Assembly (NCBI GenBank): GCA_036505795.1
Contig: DASXSU010000074.1
Coordinates: 1 to 10,643, forward strand
Direction of reading: 5' to 3'
From: NS-11 sp036505795
GTDB lineage: Bacteria; Nitrospirota; Nitrospiria; Nitrospirales; NS-4
Length of the DNA: 10,643 nt
Positions 1-6,143 of the stretch are shown in pieces. The translations under genes and the position numbers were made by a program. The notes under the pieces are model-generated. The model was not told the origin of the DNA, did not search any database, and saw only the letters and a program-made list of their open reading frames with translations. Positions within the stretch are counted from its first letter, which is position 1; each line of letters starts with the position of its first letter.

Positions 1-357
1 AACGTTGGACTGGACGATTTGCGACGGAATCCGTTCCCTGCGCTCTCCGGTGGACAGCGTCAGCGGGTATTGATCGCTCGGGCGCTGGCGGCCGAGCCGG
101 ACATCCTGCTCCTGGATGAGCCGCTGAGCGGCATCGATCTCAGAGCGGCACACACAATCATGGAACTGATCGCCCGCCTGCATCAGGACCACGGACTGAC
201 CACGGTGATGGTCAGCCACCACCTCAAAGCGCTGCGAGAACGCGAAGTAGTACGCGAAGTCGTGTGGGTTCATGAGGGGAAACTGCTGCGAGGCCCTGCG
301 GCGACCATGCTGGCGCCGGATATGGTCTTCAGGATGATGGACGCCGAGATCGGCTAA
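1..357 (+). CDS. Metal ABC transporter ATP-binding protein (ZnuC/MntA type), C-terminal part
   Basis: This is the 3' end of an ATPase gene that begins before the window; the frame is open from base 1 and ends with TAA at 355-357 (118 residues visible). It hydrolyses ATP on the cytoplasmic side to drive a divalent-metal importer. The ABC signature LSGGQRQR is encoded near bases 46-69. It is followed by Walker B (ILLLDEP), the D-loop (SGID) and the switch histidine in VMVSHH. The P-loop lies outside the window. The metal ABC assignment rests on the next gene, an ABC-3 family permease 18 bp downstream, because the ATPase half alone is not specific. Zinc, manganese and iron cannot be told apart from what is visible. 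The ATPase fold is certain; the substrate class is likely. Confidence 0.93.
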   Translation, partial: NVGLDDLRRNPFPALSGGQRQRVLIARALAAEPDILLLDEPLSGIDLRAAHTIMELIARLHQDHGLTTVMVSHHLKALREREVVREVVWVHEGKLLRGPAATMLAPDMVFRMMDAEIG

Positions 358-375
358 GGGGCAACAATACATACC

Positions 376-1248
376 TTGCTTGAAATCCTCAATCCAAACT
401 TCCTTCTGCGCAACGCGGTCTATGGCGGACTGATCATCGGGATCGTCGCGCCGCTCGTGGGCGTCTATCTATTGGCGCGTCGCATGGTGTTCTTGGGGGT
501 CGCCTTGCCGCAAGTGTCTACTGCCGGCATCGCTGCGGCCTTCATCTGGCACGCATTCTTCCATGGCCATCCAGATCGGGACATCAACGACTTTGCGATT
601 GCCCTAGTAGGCTCCAGTCTGCTGACGTTCGGCGTGATCGTGGTGTTGGCCTTATTGGAAAGGCGAAAGCGCGGAATCCTCGAAGGACGTGTTGCGATGC
701 TGTATGCAGTAGCCGGCGCTGCCACTATTCTCCTGGTGGCGTCGGACCGTATCACCGAAATCGGGATTCTGGGCTTGCTCAAGGGCGAGATTATTGCCAT
801 TCCGGACACGGAACTGCTGATTCTGTTGCTCGGATACGGGGCAATCCTGGTCCTATTGACGGTTTTTCATAAGGAGCTGGTGCTGGTCACGGTAGATCGG
901 GAGATGGCCATCTCGCTCGGAAAACGAGTAGCGCTTTGGGACCTTCTCTTGTTCGGCGTCATCGGTGTGACGATCTCGTTGGGAGTTCTGGTGGTTGGTC
1001 CGCTGGTCATGTTCGGCTTCCTGATCGTGCCCCCGATTATTGCAGGTCGGCTGGCCATCGGCATGGGAAATGTCTCGGTGATTGCTGCGGTGTTAGGAGC
1101 CGGTGTCGCCCTTATAGGATTCGCTGCGGCCTATCGGCTGGACTGGCCGACCGGGCCCACCGATGTGGCGCTTGCGGGCGTGGTGCTTGCGCTGGTGACG
1201 GCGTGGCAGGCGATGCGAACCTTCGTATTCCGAGGGGCTGTGAAGTGA
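376..1248 (+). CDS. Metal ABC transporter permease, ABC-3 family (ZnuB/MntB-like)
   Basis: This 290-residue integral membrane protein forms the channel of a divalent-metal importer and partners with the ATPase 18 bp upstream. It is almost entirely hydrophobic with about seven or eight membrane spans, the usual size and layout for the ABC-3 family. Family features include the N-terminal GLIIGIVAPLVGVYLLARR stretch (residues 18-36), GLLKGEI in the middle, and a late LVVGPLVMFGFLIVPP span. A YRLDWPTGPT segment near the C terminus matches the family's YYLDWPSG-type motif. The start is TTG at 376, the only plausible one after the upstream stop. The nearest SD-like AAGGGG (356-361) is 14 nt away, so translation may depend on coupling. 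Many ZnuB/MntB proteins carry a Ser-His pair after the second span (ALSHxxxxG); here the corresponding stretch reads ALPQVSTAG (residues 43-51), so this is a divergent branch. Confidence 0.92.
   Translation: MLEILNPNFLLRNAVYGGLIIGIVAPLVGVYLLARRMVFLGVALPQVSTAGIAAAFIWHAFFHGHPDRDINDFAIALVGSSLLTFGVIVVLALLERRKRGILEGRVAMLYAVAGAATILLVASDRITEIGILGLLKGEIIAIPDTELLILLLGYGAILVLLTVFHKELVLVTVDREMAISLGKRVALWDLLLFGVIGVTISLGVLVVGPLVMFGFLIVPPIIAGRLAIGMGNVSVIAAVLGAGVALIGFAAAYRLDWPTGPTDVALAGVVLALVTAWQAMRTFVFRGAVK
1232..1237 (+). promoter_or_regulatory. Ribosome binding site deciding the GTG start at 1245
   Basis: GAGGGG lies inside the last codons of the permease gene, 7 nt before GTG at 1245. This strong SD, together with the 4-bp GTGA overlap with the permease stop, fixes the lipoprotein start at 1245 rather than any upstream codon in the same frame. 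Confidence 0.8.
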
Positions 1249-1841
1249 ACAGGCAATGGACTTGCATCCTAGTCTGCCTCGTCGTTGGGGCGGCGCCCGG
1301 AGGATGTCAGGGGACGGATGCTCTTCGGCTGGCGAACCTGCCGGCACGCGAGTCGGTGACGGTGGCGCCGGTGGTGAACGCGACGGGCCGGCCGCTGTCT
1401 CTTCCGCCCGACAACCCGTTGGCGGCGTTGCGTCAGGAATTGGGTCTTGCCGACGAGAAGCCGGCCACTATCTCCGACGTGTTGGTTAATCGTCTCCTGC
1501 TGGCTTTTCAATCGCACGGCTATTCGGCGACTCCAATTGAAAAGGCGCGTGCGGTCTTTTCGGATCAATCCACCGTGATCGAGAAGGTTGTCGAGCAAGC
1601 GCGAGCCGCCGGACTCAAAGGGCTCGTCGTCCTGACCACGCTTCGTCGATGGGATGACAGCCGGTGGCAAGATACCCGCGCGGTGTTCGTCTCTATGGAT
1701 GTGATCGTGGCTCGTATCAGTGACGGCCCGATTCTCGACACGCGGTCGGTCCGCAACCAACCCGTACCGGTGGGTGCCGCAACGACGATCATTCAGGCCG
1801 CTGACGACGCGGCGCGTTGGCTGGCTGAACGGTTGTTTTAG
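1245..1841 (+). CDS. Putative exported lipoprotein of unknown function, coupled to the metal transporter
   Basis: This 198-residue protein belongs to no family I recognise. The N terminus has one Arg, a short hydrophobic stretch (residues 6-17) and a cysteine at 21 in APGGC. That looks like a lipoprotein signal, though Pro at -3 is not a canonical lipobox. The mature part opens with a beta-strand-like run (ESVTVAPVVNATG), then an alpha/beta region with helices around ISDVLVNRLLLAFQSHGY and a strand GLKGLVVLTTLRRW. It ends in an amphipathic helix (DDAARWLAERLF). This pattern is reminiscent of TolB-N/CsgG-like or transport-auxiliary lipoproteins, but that is a loose structural impression. The GTG start overlaps the permease stop by 4 bp (GTGA) and has a strong SD 7 nt upstream, so it is translationally coupled to the metal transporter and probably made in proportion to it. 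It is confidently a gene; its function is open. Confidence 0.8.
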   Translation: MNRQWTCILVCLVVGAAPGGCQGTDALRLANLPARESVTVAPVVNATGRPLSLPPDNPLAALRQELGLADEKPATISDVLVNRLLLAFQSHGYSATPIEKARAVFSDQSTVIEKVVEQARAAGLKGLVVLTTLRRWDDSRWQDTRAVFVSMDVIVARISDGPILDTRSVRNQPVPVGAATTIIQAADDAARWLAERLF

Positions 1842-1964
1842 TTTCCCTTCAGCACTGAGATCGTAGTCCCCGCCGTGATGCGTGATTCTGGGGTTGGTTG
1901 GAGTCGCACGCAAGCTCATGAGGATACGACGCTCATGGTCCCGGAAGACTTCTCTTACGAATAC
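1842..1964. other. Convergent intergenic gap
   Basis: This 123-bp gap separates the end of the plus-strand metal operon from the end of the minus-strand BON gene. It should contain terminators for both, but I see no convincing GC-rich hairpin with a T-run on either strand. The only repeat noted is a 7-bp direct repeat, GCTCATG, at 1914-1920 and 1931-1937. Confidence 0.5.
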
Positions 1965-2765
1965 TTAATATAACAGGGGACGGTCGTAGTAGGTCGGCAT
2001 TTCCGGAGGGACTCCAGGCGGCAGGCGGCGGGGAAATGCTTTTTCGTAAGCCGCATTGTCTTCGATAACCGGTTTTTTCTTAACAGCTTCCGATTCAGCG
2101 GTAACGATCTTCTTCTCCGGCTTGACCCCTGGGACTTCAACTTTCTGTTCAATTGGCGCCGTTGGCGCTCCGTCGTAGACAAACTTGTCTGTGAGAAACA
2201 CATGCGAGACGATTTTCTGCACACCCTCCATGCGAGCCAACGCGATGACGTGATCGAGTTCTTGGCGACTTGCCGCCATTCCCATGAAATAGATGACAGA
2301 ATTGACCGCGCGCCAGCGAAAGTTGATTGAACTGACCCCTGCCGAGAATACCAACTTGGCTTTGAGCTTATTTTCCAGAATGAGATCTTTGACGGTGGCG
2401 GCGACGCCTCCGTCATCGGTGACCTGGATTTCATTGAAGACTTCCCGGACGCCTTTGACCTGCTGCACCAATTTCTCCGCTTTGCGTTTGTCTTTTTCTT
2501 CTTTGACGGCGCCCGTGAGCATTACCATCCCCTGATAGACATCGGAACTGATGTTTAAGATCAACGCCTCATCGACGATTAAAGTGGTGATTTCGGATTT
2601 AATCGAGTAATCATCCATGACGTTGTAGACCGAGCGATCTGCGGCTAGCATGACCCCGACATCGATGCCGGTCCTCACAGCCGTCGATACCCATTCGCAG
2701 CCGGCAAGCAAGCCTAACGCCGCCGAGACTACGGCGATGCGAATTCTCATGTTTCTTGATGCCAT
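1965..2765 (-). CDS. Lipoprotein with two BON domains (OsmY/DolP-like)
   Basis: This 266-residue protein is likely anchored to the inner leaflet of the outer membrane or in the periplasm. A lipoprotein signal with lipobox LLAGC places the modified cysteine at residue 23. Two BON domains follow, at about 52-116 and 122-190. Each has the helix-strand pattern, with the LTG-V segment in the first (MVMLTGAV) and the corresponding VIYFMG in the second. BON domains are thought to bind phospholipid surfaces, and DolP/YraP and OsmY serve in envelope integrity. The tail after about residue 195 is rich in Pro, Lys and Glu and looks disordered. I chose ATG at 2765 because GGAG sits 9 nt upstream; GTG at 2783 would lengthen the leader, and ATG at 2750 gives a shorter signal with a weak SD. 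The distance to the methyltransferase gene (131 bp) suggests its own promoter, but I could not identify one. Confidence 0.88.
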   Translation of the reverse strand: MASRNMRIRIAVVSAALGLLAGCEWVSTAVRTGIDVGVMLAADRSVYNVMDDYSIKSEITTLIVDEALILNISSDVYQGMVMLTGAVKEEKDKRKAEKLVQQVKGVREVFNEIQVTDDGGVAATVKDLILENKLKAKLVFSAGVSSINFRWRAVNSVIYFMGMAASRQELDHVIALARMEGVQKIVSHVFLTDKFVYDGAPTAPIEQKVEVPGVKPEKKIVTAESEAVKKKPVIEDNAAYEKAFPRRLPPGVPPEMPTYYDRPLLY

Positions 2766-2896
2766 CCCAAAATTCTCCACCACTGCAGCCCTAGCCGCCT
2801 AAGGTCTTTCAATAGGCCGTTCTAGTAGAGATATCGGCAAAATTTCAGGGAATCTTGAGATGTCTAACAGGAGAGATTCTAAGGGCTTTTGAGGCC
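2766..2896. other. Intergenic gap between methyltransferase and BON lipoprotein genes
   Basis: This 131-bp gap lies between two minus-strand genes. It contains a perfect 6-bp inverted repeat (GAATCT at 2850-2855, AGATTC at 2874-2879) with an 18-nt loop, 17 bp after the methyltransferase stop. The stem is weak and lacks a T-run, so I do not call it a terminator. No promoter with good -35/-10 spacing was found. Confidence 0.4.
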
Positions 2897-3583
2897 TCAG
2901 GTAGGGTCTTGAACGAACTCCAGGAAGTATTGACGGGCAAGAAAGGCGTGCTCCTTGGTCAGTTTGTAACCGGCCCCACCCATTTCCCGAATAACCGTAT
3001 CCCGGGACACCAAATGCTCTTTCGAGAAACCAAGTTTGCCGGACCGCTCATCAGGAAAGAAATCAATGATCGCGACGCGGCCTTGGGGCTTGAGCGACTG
3101 GCGCATGCGCTTAAAATAGTCGGATCGGTTGTCGAGATGGTGGTACGTATTGCATAAGAAGACCAGATCGACGGAGGCCGGCGGTAGCATGGGGTCGTCC
3201 GGTTTTGCCAGGACGAACTTGGCATTGTAGGGCGTGTGAAGATGCTCCACCATCTCCTCGTTGTATTTGAGCATCGCCGGTTCGATGTCGACCGCATAGA
3301 CCATCCCTTTGTCCTGAACTGCCCAAACGAACTTGCGTGTGAAGTACCCGGATCCCGCTCCGATGTCGGCGATTGTCATGAAGTCGGTCAGGTTCAATGC
3401 CTTAATCACTTCGTCAGGCTTCTGGTCCTTGTCTCGATCCTCCCGCTCAAGAGCCTCAATGTATTGTTGAACGTCGGAAGGGCCGCGACGCTCTGAATGG
3501 CCCTGGCCGTGCTGCTGGGCCCACGCGAGGTTCCCAATGAATGCATACAAGAAAAGGATAATGAAGAATTGAAGTCTTCTCAC
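2897..3583 (-). CDS. Exported class I SAM-dependent methyltransferase
   Basis: This 228-residue protein has a clear Sec signal peptide: RR at 2-3, a hydrophobic core at about 4-19, and a predicted cleavage after AWA at 20-22. A class I methyltransferase domain follows. Motif I is ADIGAGSG (72-79) for SAM, the ribose-binding acid is D99 in AVDIEP, and the motif IV region around D139 reads VDLVFLCNTYHH. A later strand reads VAIIDFF. The stretch QKPDEVI just before the domain is, as I recall, typical of a recurring family of signal-peptide-bearing methyltransferases in environmental bacteria. The start is GTG at 3583, supported by AGAGG six nt upstream. The substrate is unknown. Export is puzzling because SAM is made in the cytoplasm, so the domain may bind another ligand, or the leader may act as a membrane anchor. 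It lies 152 bp downstream of the cupin gene across a repeat element. Confidence 0.88.
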   Translation of the reverse strand: MRRLQFFIILFLYAFIGNLAWAQQHGQGHSERRGPSDVQQYIEALEREDRDKDQKPDEVIKALNLTDFMTIADIGAGSGYFTRKFVWAVQDKGMVYAVDIEPAMLKYNEEMVEHLHTPYNAKFVLAKPDDPMLPPASVDLVFLCNTYHHLDNRSDYFKRMRQSLKPQGRVAIIDFFPDERSGKLGFSKEHLVSRDTVIREMGGAGYKLTKEHAFLARQYFLEFVQDPT

Positions 3584-3589
3584 TCTGAG

Positions 3590-3594
3590 CCTCT
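3590..3594 (-). promoter_or_regulatory. Ribosome binding site for the methyltransferase GTG start
   Basis: Read on the minus strand this is AGAGG, 6 nt before GTG at 3583. It supports that non-ATG start, which is also the one that gives a complete signal peptide. Confidence 0.65.
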
Positions 3595-3598
3595 TTTT

Positions 3599-3620
3599 AT
3601 GTTGTTGTCATGTTGTTGTC
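3599..3620. repeat. 11-bp tandem duplication
   Basis: ATGTTGTTGTC occurs twice head to tail, at 3599-3609 and 3610-3620, just upstream of the methyltransferase start. The second copy runs into the left end of the inverted-repeat element, whose boundary GTTGTCA is thus duplicated (3604-3610 and 3615-3621). This may reflect slippage or an insertion footprint. Confidence 0.75.
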
Positions 3621-3729
3621 ACCCTGAACTCTTCGGCTTGTCATGCTGAGTGAAACGAAGCATCTAACTGGCCCGCTCAGGGTAAACTCCGTGAAGGGTC
3701 AGATTCTTCGCTTTGCTCAGAATGACAAC
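3615..3729. repeat. Dispersed palindromic repeat element (REP/MITE-like)
   Basis: The left arm at 3639-3665 (TGTCATGCTGAGTG...) and the right arm at 3701-3727, read in reverse complement (TGTCATTCTGAGCA...), match at 22 of 27 positions. They can fold into a long stem with a 35-nt loop. A further partial left copy at 3615-3629 starts GTTGTCACCCTGA and matches the outer right end TGACAAC at 3723-3729. The core TGTCATnCTGAG(c/t)...GAAG(c/a)ATCT resembles short palindromic repeats found scattered in many bacterial genomes; that is from memory, not a search. It holds no open frame. It begins 7 bp after the cupin stop, so on the minus-strand transcript it would form a 3' hairpin that could stabilise the mRNA or reduce read-through into the methyltransferase gene. 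There is no T-run after it. Confidence 0.8.
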
Positions 3730-3735
3730 TTGTGA

Positions 3736-4131
3736 TTAATGCCAGTCATCATTAGGGTCGCGTGGCATTGTCGTCGCGAACATGATGACAAGGGCGGGCT
3801 TGTCGCTCTTATTGGCGGCTGCGTGGTATACCTCCGTCGGCACCAGCAGCAAACGGCTCCCCGGTCGCAGGACCACGACCTCCCGCTCCTTGGACTGCCG
3901 ATCTTCCAAGGTCATCTCCAGTTCTCCGTCGCGCATCCAGACCGCCACCCGATGCTGTTTATGGTAGTGCATGCCCGCTGTCGCACCGGGTTGGATCTGA
4001 TTTGAGTAAACAAAGGTAACCGGCGCGCCCAGTGCCTTTTCGATGGCTTTCAGGTCGAAGACCTCCTGCCGCCGGCCAGGCTTGGTGGGGTCTACATCAA
4101 TCTTATATTCCAGCCACCTGCTGACACTCAT
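3736..4131 (-). CDS. Small single-domain cupin protein
   Basis: This 131-residue protein folds as one cupin barrel. Motif 1 is in PGATAGMHYH, with metal-ligand candidates H55 and H57; the usual following Glu is absent, as KQHRV occupies that stretch, though H60 is close. It continues to MRDGELE. Motif 2 is complete: PG at 90-91, then VPTEVYH with H103 and N107. Three His ligands therefore remain. Such small cupins can be sugar-modifying, metal-binding or sensory proteins, and the substrate cannot be read. I chose ATG at 4131, 19 bp after the metG stop. An in-frame ATG at 4179 would overlap metG by 29 bp and adds a segment unlike a cupin N terminus; neither start has a strong SD. It is probably the last gene of the tmk-holB-metG transcript. 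No signal peptide, so cytoplasmic. Confidence 0.85.
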   Translation of the reverse strand: MSVSRWLEYKIDVDPTKPGRRQEVFDLKAIEKALGAPVTFVYSNQIQPGATAGMHYHKQHRVAVWMRDGELEMTLEDRQSKEREVVVLRPGSRLLLVPTEVYHAAANKSDKPALVIMFATTMPRDPNDDWH

Positions 4132-4150
4132 TGTGAGGCCTGTTCCCCGT

Positions 4151-6136
4151 TCATTTGATCTTTGATCCTGGAGGGACATCTTCGATGGTCGTCAGAAGGG
4201 CCGTCACTTCCTGATCGCCGGCCGCGAGAACCATCCCTTGCGACTCTACCCCCATGAGTTTCGTCGGCTTGATGTTCGCAACGACGACGATACGTTTTCC
4301 GAGCATGGCTTCCGGGGCGTGGTGTGTGCCGATCCCGGCGACGATCTGCCGTTGCTCAGTCCCCAGATCGACCTGAAGCTTGAGAAGCTTGGTGGATTTC
4401 GGCACACGCTCCGCAGCCAGAACCTTCCCGACCCGCAGCGTGACCTTTTTGAAATCGTCGATGGAGATCTGCTCTTGCGTCGCTGGGGGTGTCGTGGATT
4501 GCGGAGAGGCGTCCGGCAATCTTGATGCCTCCGGTTGCTTCGGACTTGGCTGTTGGTCGCTCACGCGTGTCTCTCCTTGCATGTGGGGTGACTCGATTCT
4601 CGGAAAGAGCGGCCGGCCTTTTGAGATCTTGGTGCCGACGACGGTGCCGCCCCAGGTAATTTCCGAGGAGAGCAACGGTTTGGAAAAGTTCAGCATGAGT
4701 CCAAGTTGATGTTTCATCTCCTCGGCGGCCTGTGGCATGAATGGATACATCATGAGGCAAAGAAATCGCAATGTCTCGGTCGAATTATAGAGAACAGCGC
4801 TGAGCCGGGACTCCTCGAGAGAATTCTTGGCGAGATTCCACGGAGCGCATTTATCGATATACTGATTGCCGAGCTGGACCAACCCCCAAATCGCCTCAAG
4901 CGCGCGATTGAATTCCAAATGCTCCATGTGGATGTTGACCAGTGGGGGCAGCGCAACACAGGCCTCACGAAGAGAATTGTCCAGTTCAAGATTCGCGGGC
5001 GGCCCTGGTTCCGGTACCCGGCCTTCGGCATAGCGCTCCAGCATGGTCAGCGTGCGATTCAGAAGATTACCGAGATCGTTGGCAAGGTCGCTGTTGAGGC
5101 GACTCAGCAGCGCGCTCCTAGAAAAGTCCCCGTCGTGGCCGAATGGCACCTCACGCAGGAGAAAATAACGAAATTGATCCACGCCGAATTCGTCAACGAG
5201 CGCATTCGGATCTAAGGCATTGCCACGACTTTTGGACATCTTCTCGCCATTCACCGTCCACCAGCCGTGGGCGAAAATCGTCTTCGGCAGCTCTAACTGC
5301 AAGGCTTTGAGCATGGTCGACCAATAGACGGAATGGGTGGTGAGGATATCTTTGCCGATCAGATGCACGTCGGCGGGCCACCATTTGGCAAAACGGGCTT
5401 CATCCACCAGATAGCCCGGCACGGAAATGTAGTTCACAAGGGCATCGAACCAAACGTACGCGACATAATCGGGATCGAACGGCAACTCGATCCCCCACGC
5501 CAGTCGAGATTTGGGTCGCGAAATCGACAGGTCTTCCAAAGGTTTCTGCAGGAAGCCAAGGACTTCGTTCTGGCGCGATCGTGGCCGGATGAAGTCGGGA
5601 TGCTGCTTGATGTATGCAATCAGCCACTCCTGGTATTTGCTCATCCGGAAGAAATAATTGGTCTCGCTGAGCTGCTCAACCGGACGCTTGCAGTCGGGGC
5701 AGAGACCCCCGATGACGTCCTTCTCGGTCCAGAATCGCTCGTCGAAGGTGCAATACCAACCTGTATAGCTGGCCTGGTAAATCTCGCCTTTGTCGTAGAG
5801 CTGTTGGAGCGCCCTCTGAACCACCGACTTATGACGAGCCTCCGTCGTGCGCACAAAGTCGTCGTTAGAGATATTCAATCGCGTCCATAGCTTTGCGAAC
5901 TGCGGAGCAAGCCGGTCACAATGGGCTTGCGGTTCGATCCCGGCCTTGGCCGCCGCCTGCTGGACCTTTTGCCCATGCTCATCAAGGCCGGTCAGAAAAA
6001 AGACATTGTCCTTTCCCAATCTCAGTCGGTGATATCTTGCTAAGACGTCGGCGGCGATCGTGGTGTAGGCATGTCCGATATGAGGGACATCATTTACGTA
6101 ATAGATGGGCGTGGTAATGTAAAAAGTTTTCTTCAT
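4151..6136 (-). CDS. metG: Methionyl-tRNA synthetase with C-terminal tRNA-binding domain
   Basis: This 661-residue enzyme charges tRNA-Met with methionine in the cytoplasm. The class I signatures are HIGH at 19-22 (in VNDVPHIGHAYTT) and KMSKS at 299-303. The catalytic domain is interrupted by a zinc knuckle region at about 127-150 with C129, C146 and C149. Where CxxC is usual for the first pair, the sequence reads CTFD, so the fourth ligand would be D132. An anticodon-binding helical domain covers about 340-480. A Pro/Ser/Thr-rich linker (about 515-555) leads to a Trbp111/EMAP-II-like domain (557-661, DFKKVTLRVG to GMVLAAG) that aids tRNA binding and dimerisation. The start is ATG at 6136, seven nt after the holB stop; a 13-codon upstream extension to 6175 would overlap holB and lacks family similarity. 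No clear SD precedes the ATG, which fits translational coupling to holB. Confidence 0.97.
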   Translation of the reverse strand: MKKTFYITTPIYYVNDVPHIGHAYTTIAADVLARYHRLRLGKDNVFFLTGLDEHGQKVQQAAAKAGIEPQAHCDRLAPQFAKLWTRLNISNDDFVRTTEARHKSVVQRALQQLYDKGEIYQASYTGWYCTFDERFWTEKDVIGGLCPDCKRPVEQLSETNYFFRMSKYQEWLIAYIKQHPDFIRPRSRQNEVLGFLQKPLEDLSISRPKSRLAWGIELPFDPDYVAYVWFDALVNYISVPGYLVDEARFAKWWPADVHLIGKDILTTHSVYWSTMLKALQLELPKTIFAHGWWTVNGEKMSKSRGNALDPNALVDEFGVDQFRYFLLREVPFGHDGDFSRSALLSRLNSDLANDLGNLLNRTLTMLERYAEGRVPEPGPPANLELDNSLREACVALPPLVNIHMEHLEFNRALEAIWGLVQLGNQYIDKCAPWNLAKNSLEESRLSAVLYNSTETLRFLCLMMYPFMPQAAEEMKHQLGLMLNFSKPLLSSEITWGGTVVGTKISKGRPLFPRIESPHMQGETRVSDQQPSPKQPEASRLPDASPQSTTPPATQEQISIDDFKKVTLRVGKVLAAERVPKSTKLLKLQVDLGTEQRQIVAGIGTHHAPEAMLGKRIVVVANIKPTKLMGVESQGMVLAAGDQEVTALLTTIEDVPPGSKIK

Positions 6137-6143
6137 GGTTGAT

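Noticed and set aside
936..1244. Upstream extension of the lipoprotein reading frame inside the permease gene
   Set aside because: It overlaps the permease in another frame, gives a Cys/Arg-rich nonsense composition, and removes the signal sequence; SD and GTG at 1245 explain the start.
1269..1919. 216-codon open frame on the minus strand opposite the lipoprotein gene
   Set aside because: Arg- and His-rich product with no domain; it is the antisense shadow of a gene with a good start and SD.
1955..2434. 159-codon minus-strand frame within the BON gene
   Set aside because: Ser/Arg-rich out-of-frame shadow of the BON coding sequence.
2850..2879. Possible terminator after the methyltransferase gene
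   Set aside because: Only a 6-bp AT-rich stem with an 18-nt loop and no T-run.
3615..3729. Insertion sequence or CRISPR interpretation of the repeats
   Set aside because: No transposase frame, and the arms are inverted and imperfect with no regular spacers.
4132..4179. 16-codon N-terminal extension of the cupin
   Set aside because: It overlaps the metG end by 29 bp, has no SD and does not look like part of a cupin fold; not fully excluded.
4706..5215. 169-codon plus-strand frame opposite metG
   Set aside because: Antisense to a fully conserved stretch of MetG, with no recognisable motif.
5333..5890. 185-codon plus-strand frame opposite metG
   Set aside because: Antisense shadow; high GC coding on the other strand readily leaves such frames open.
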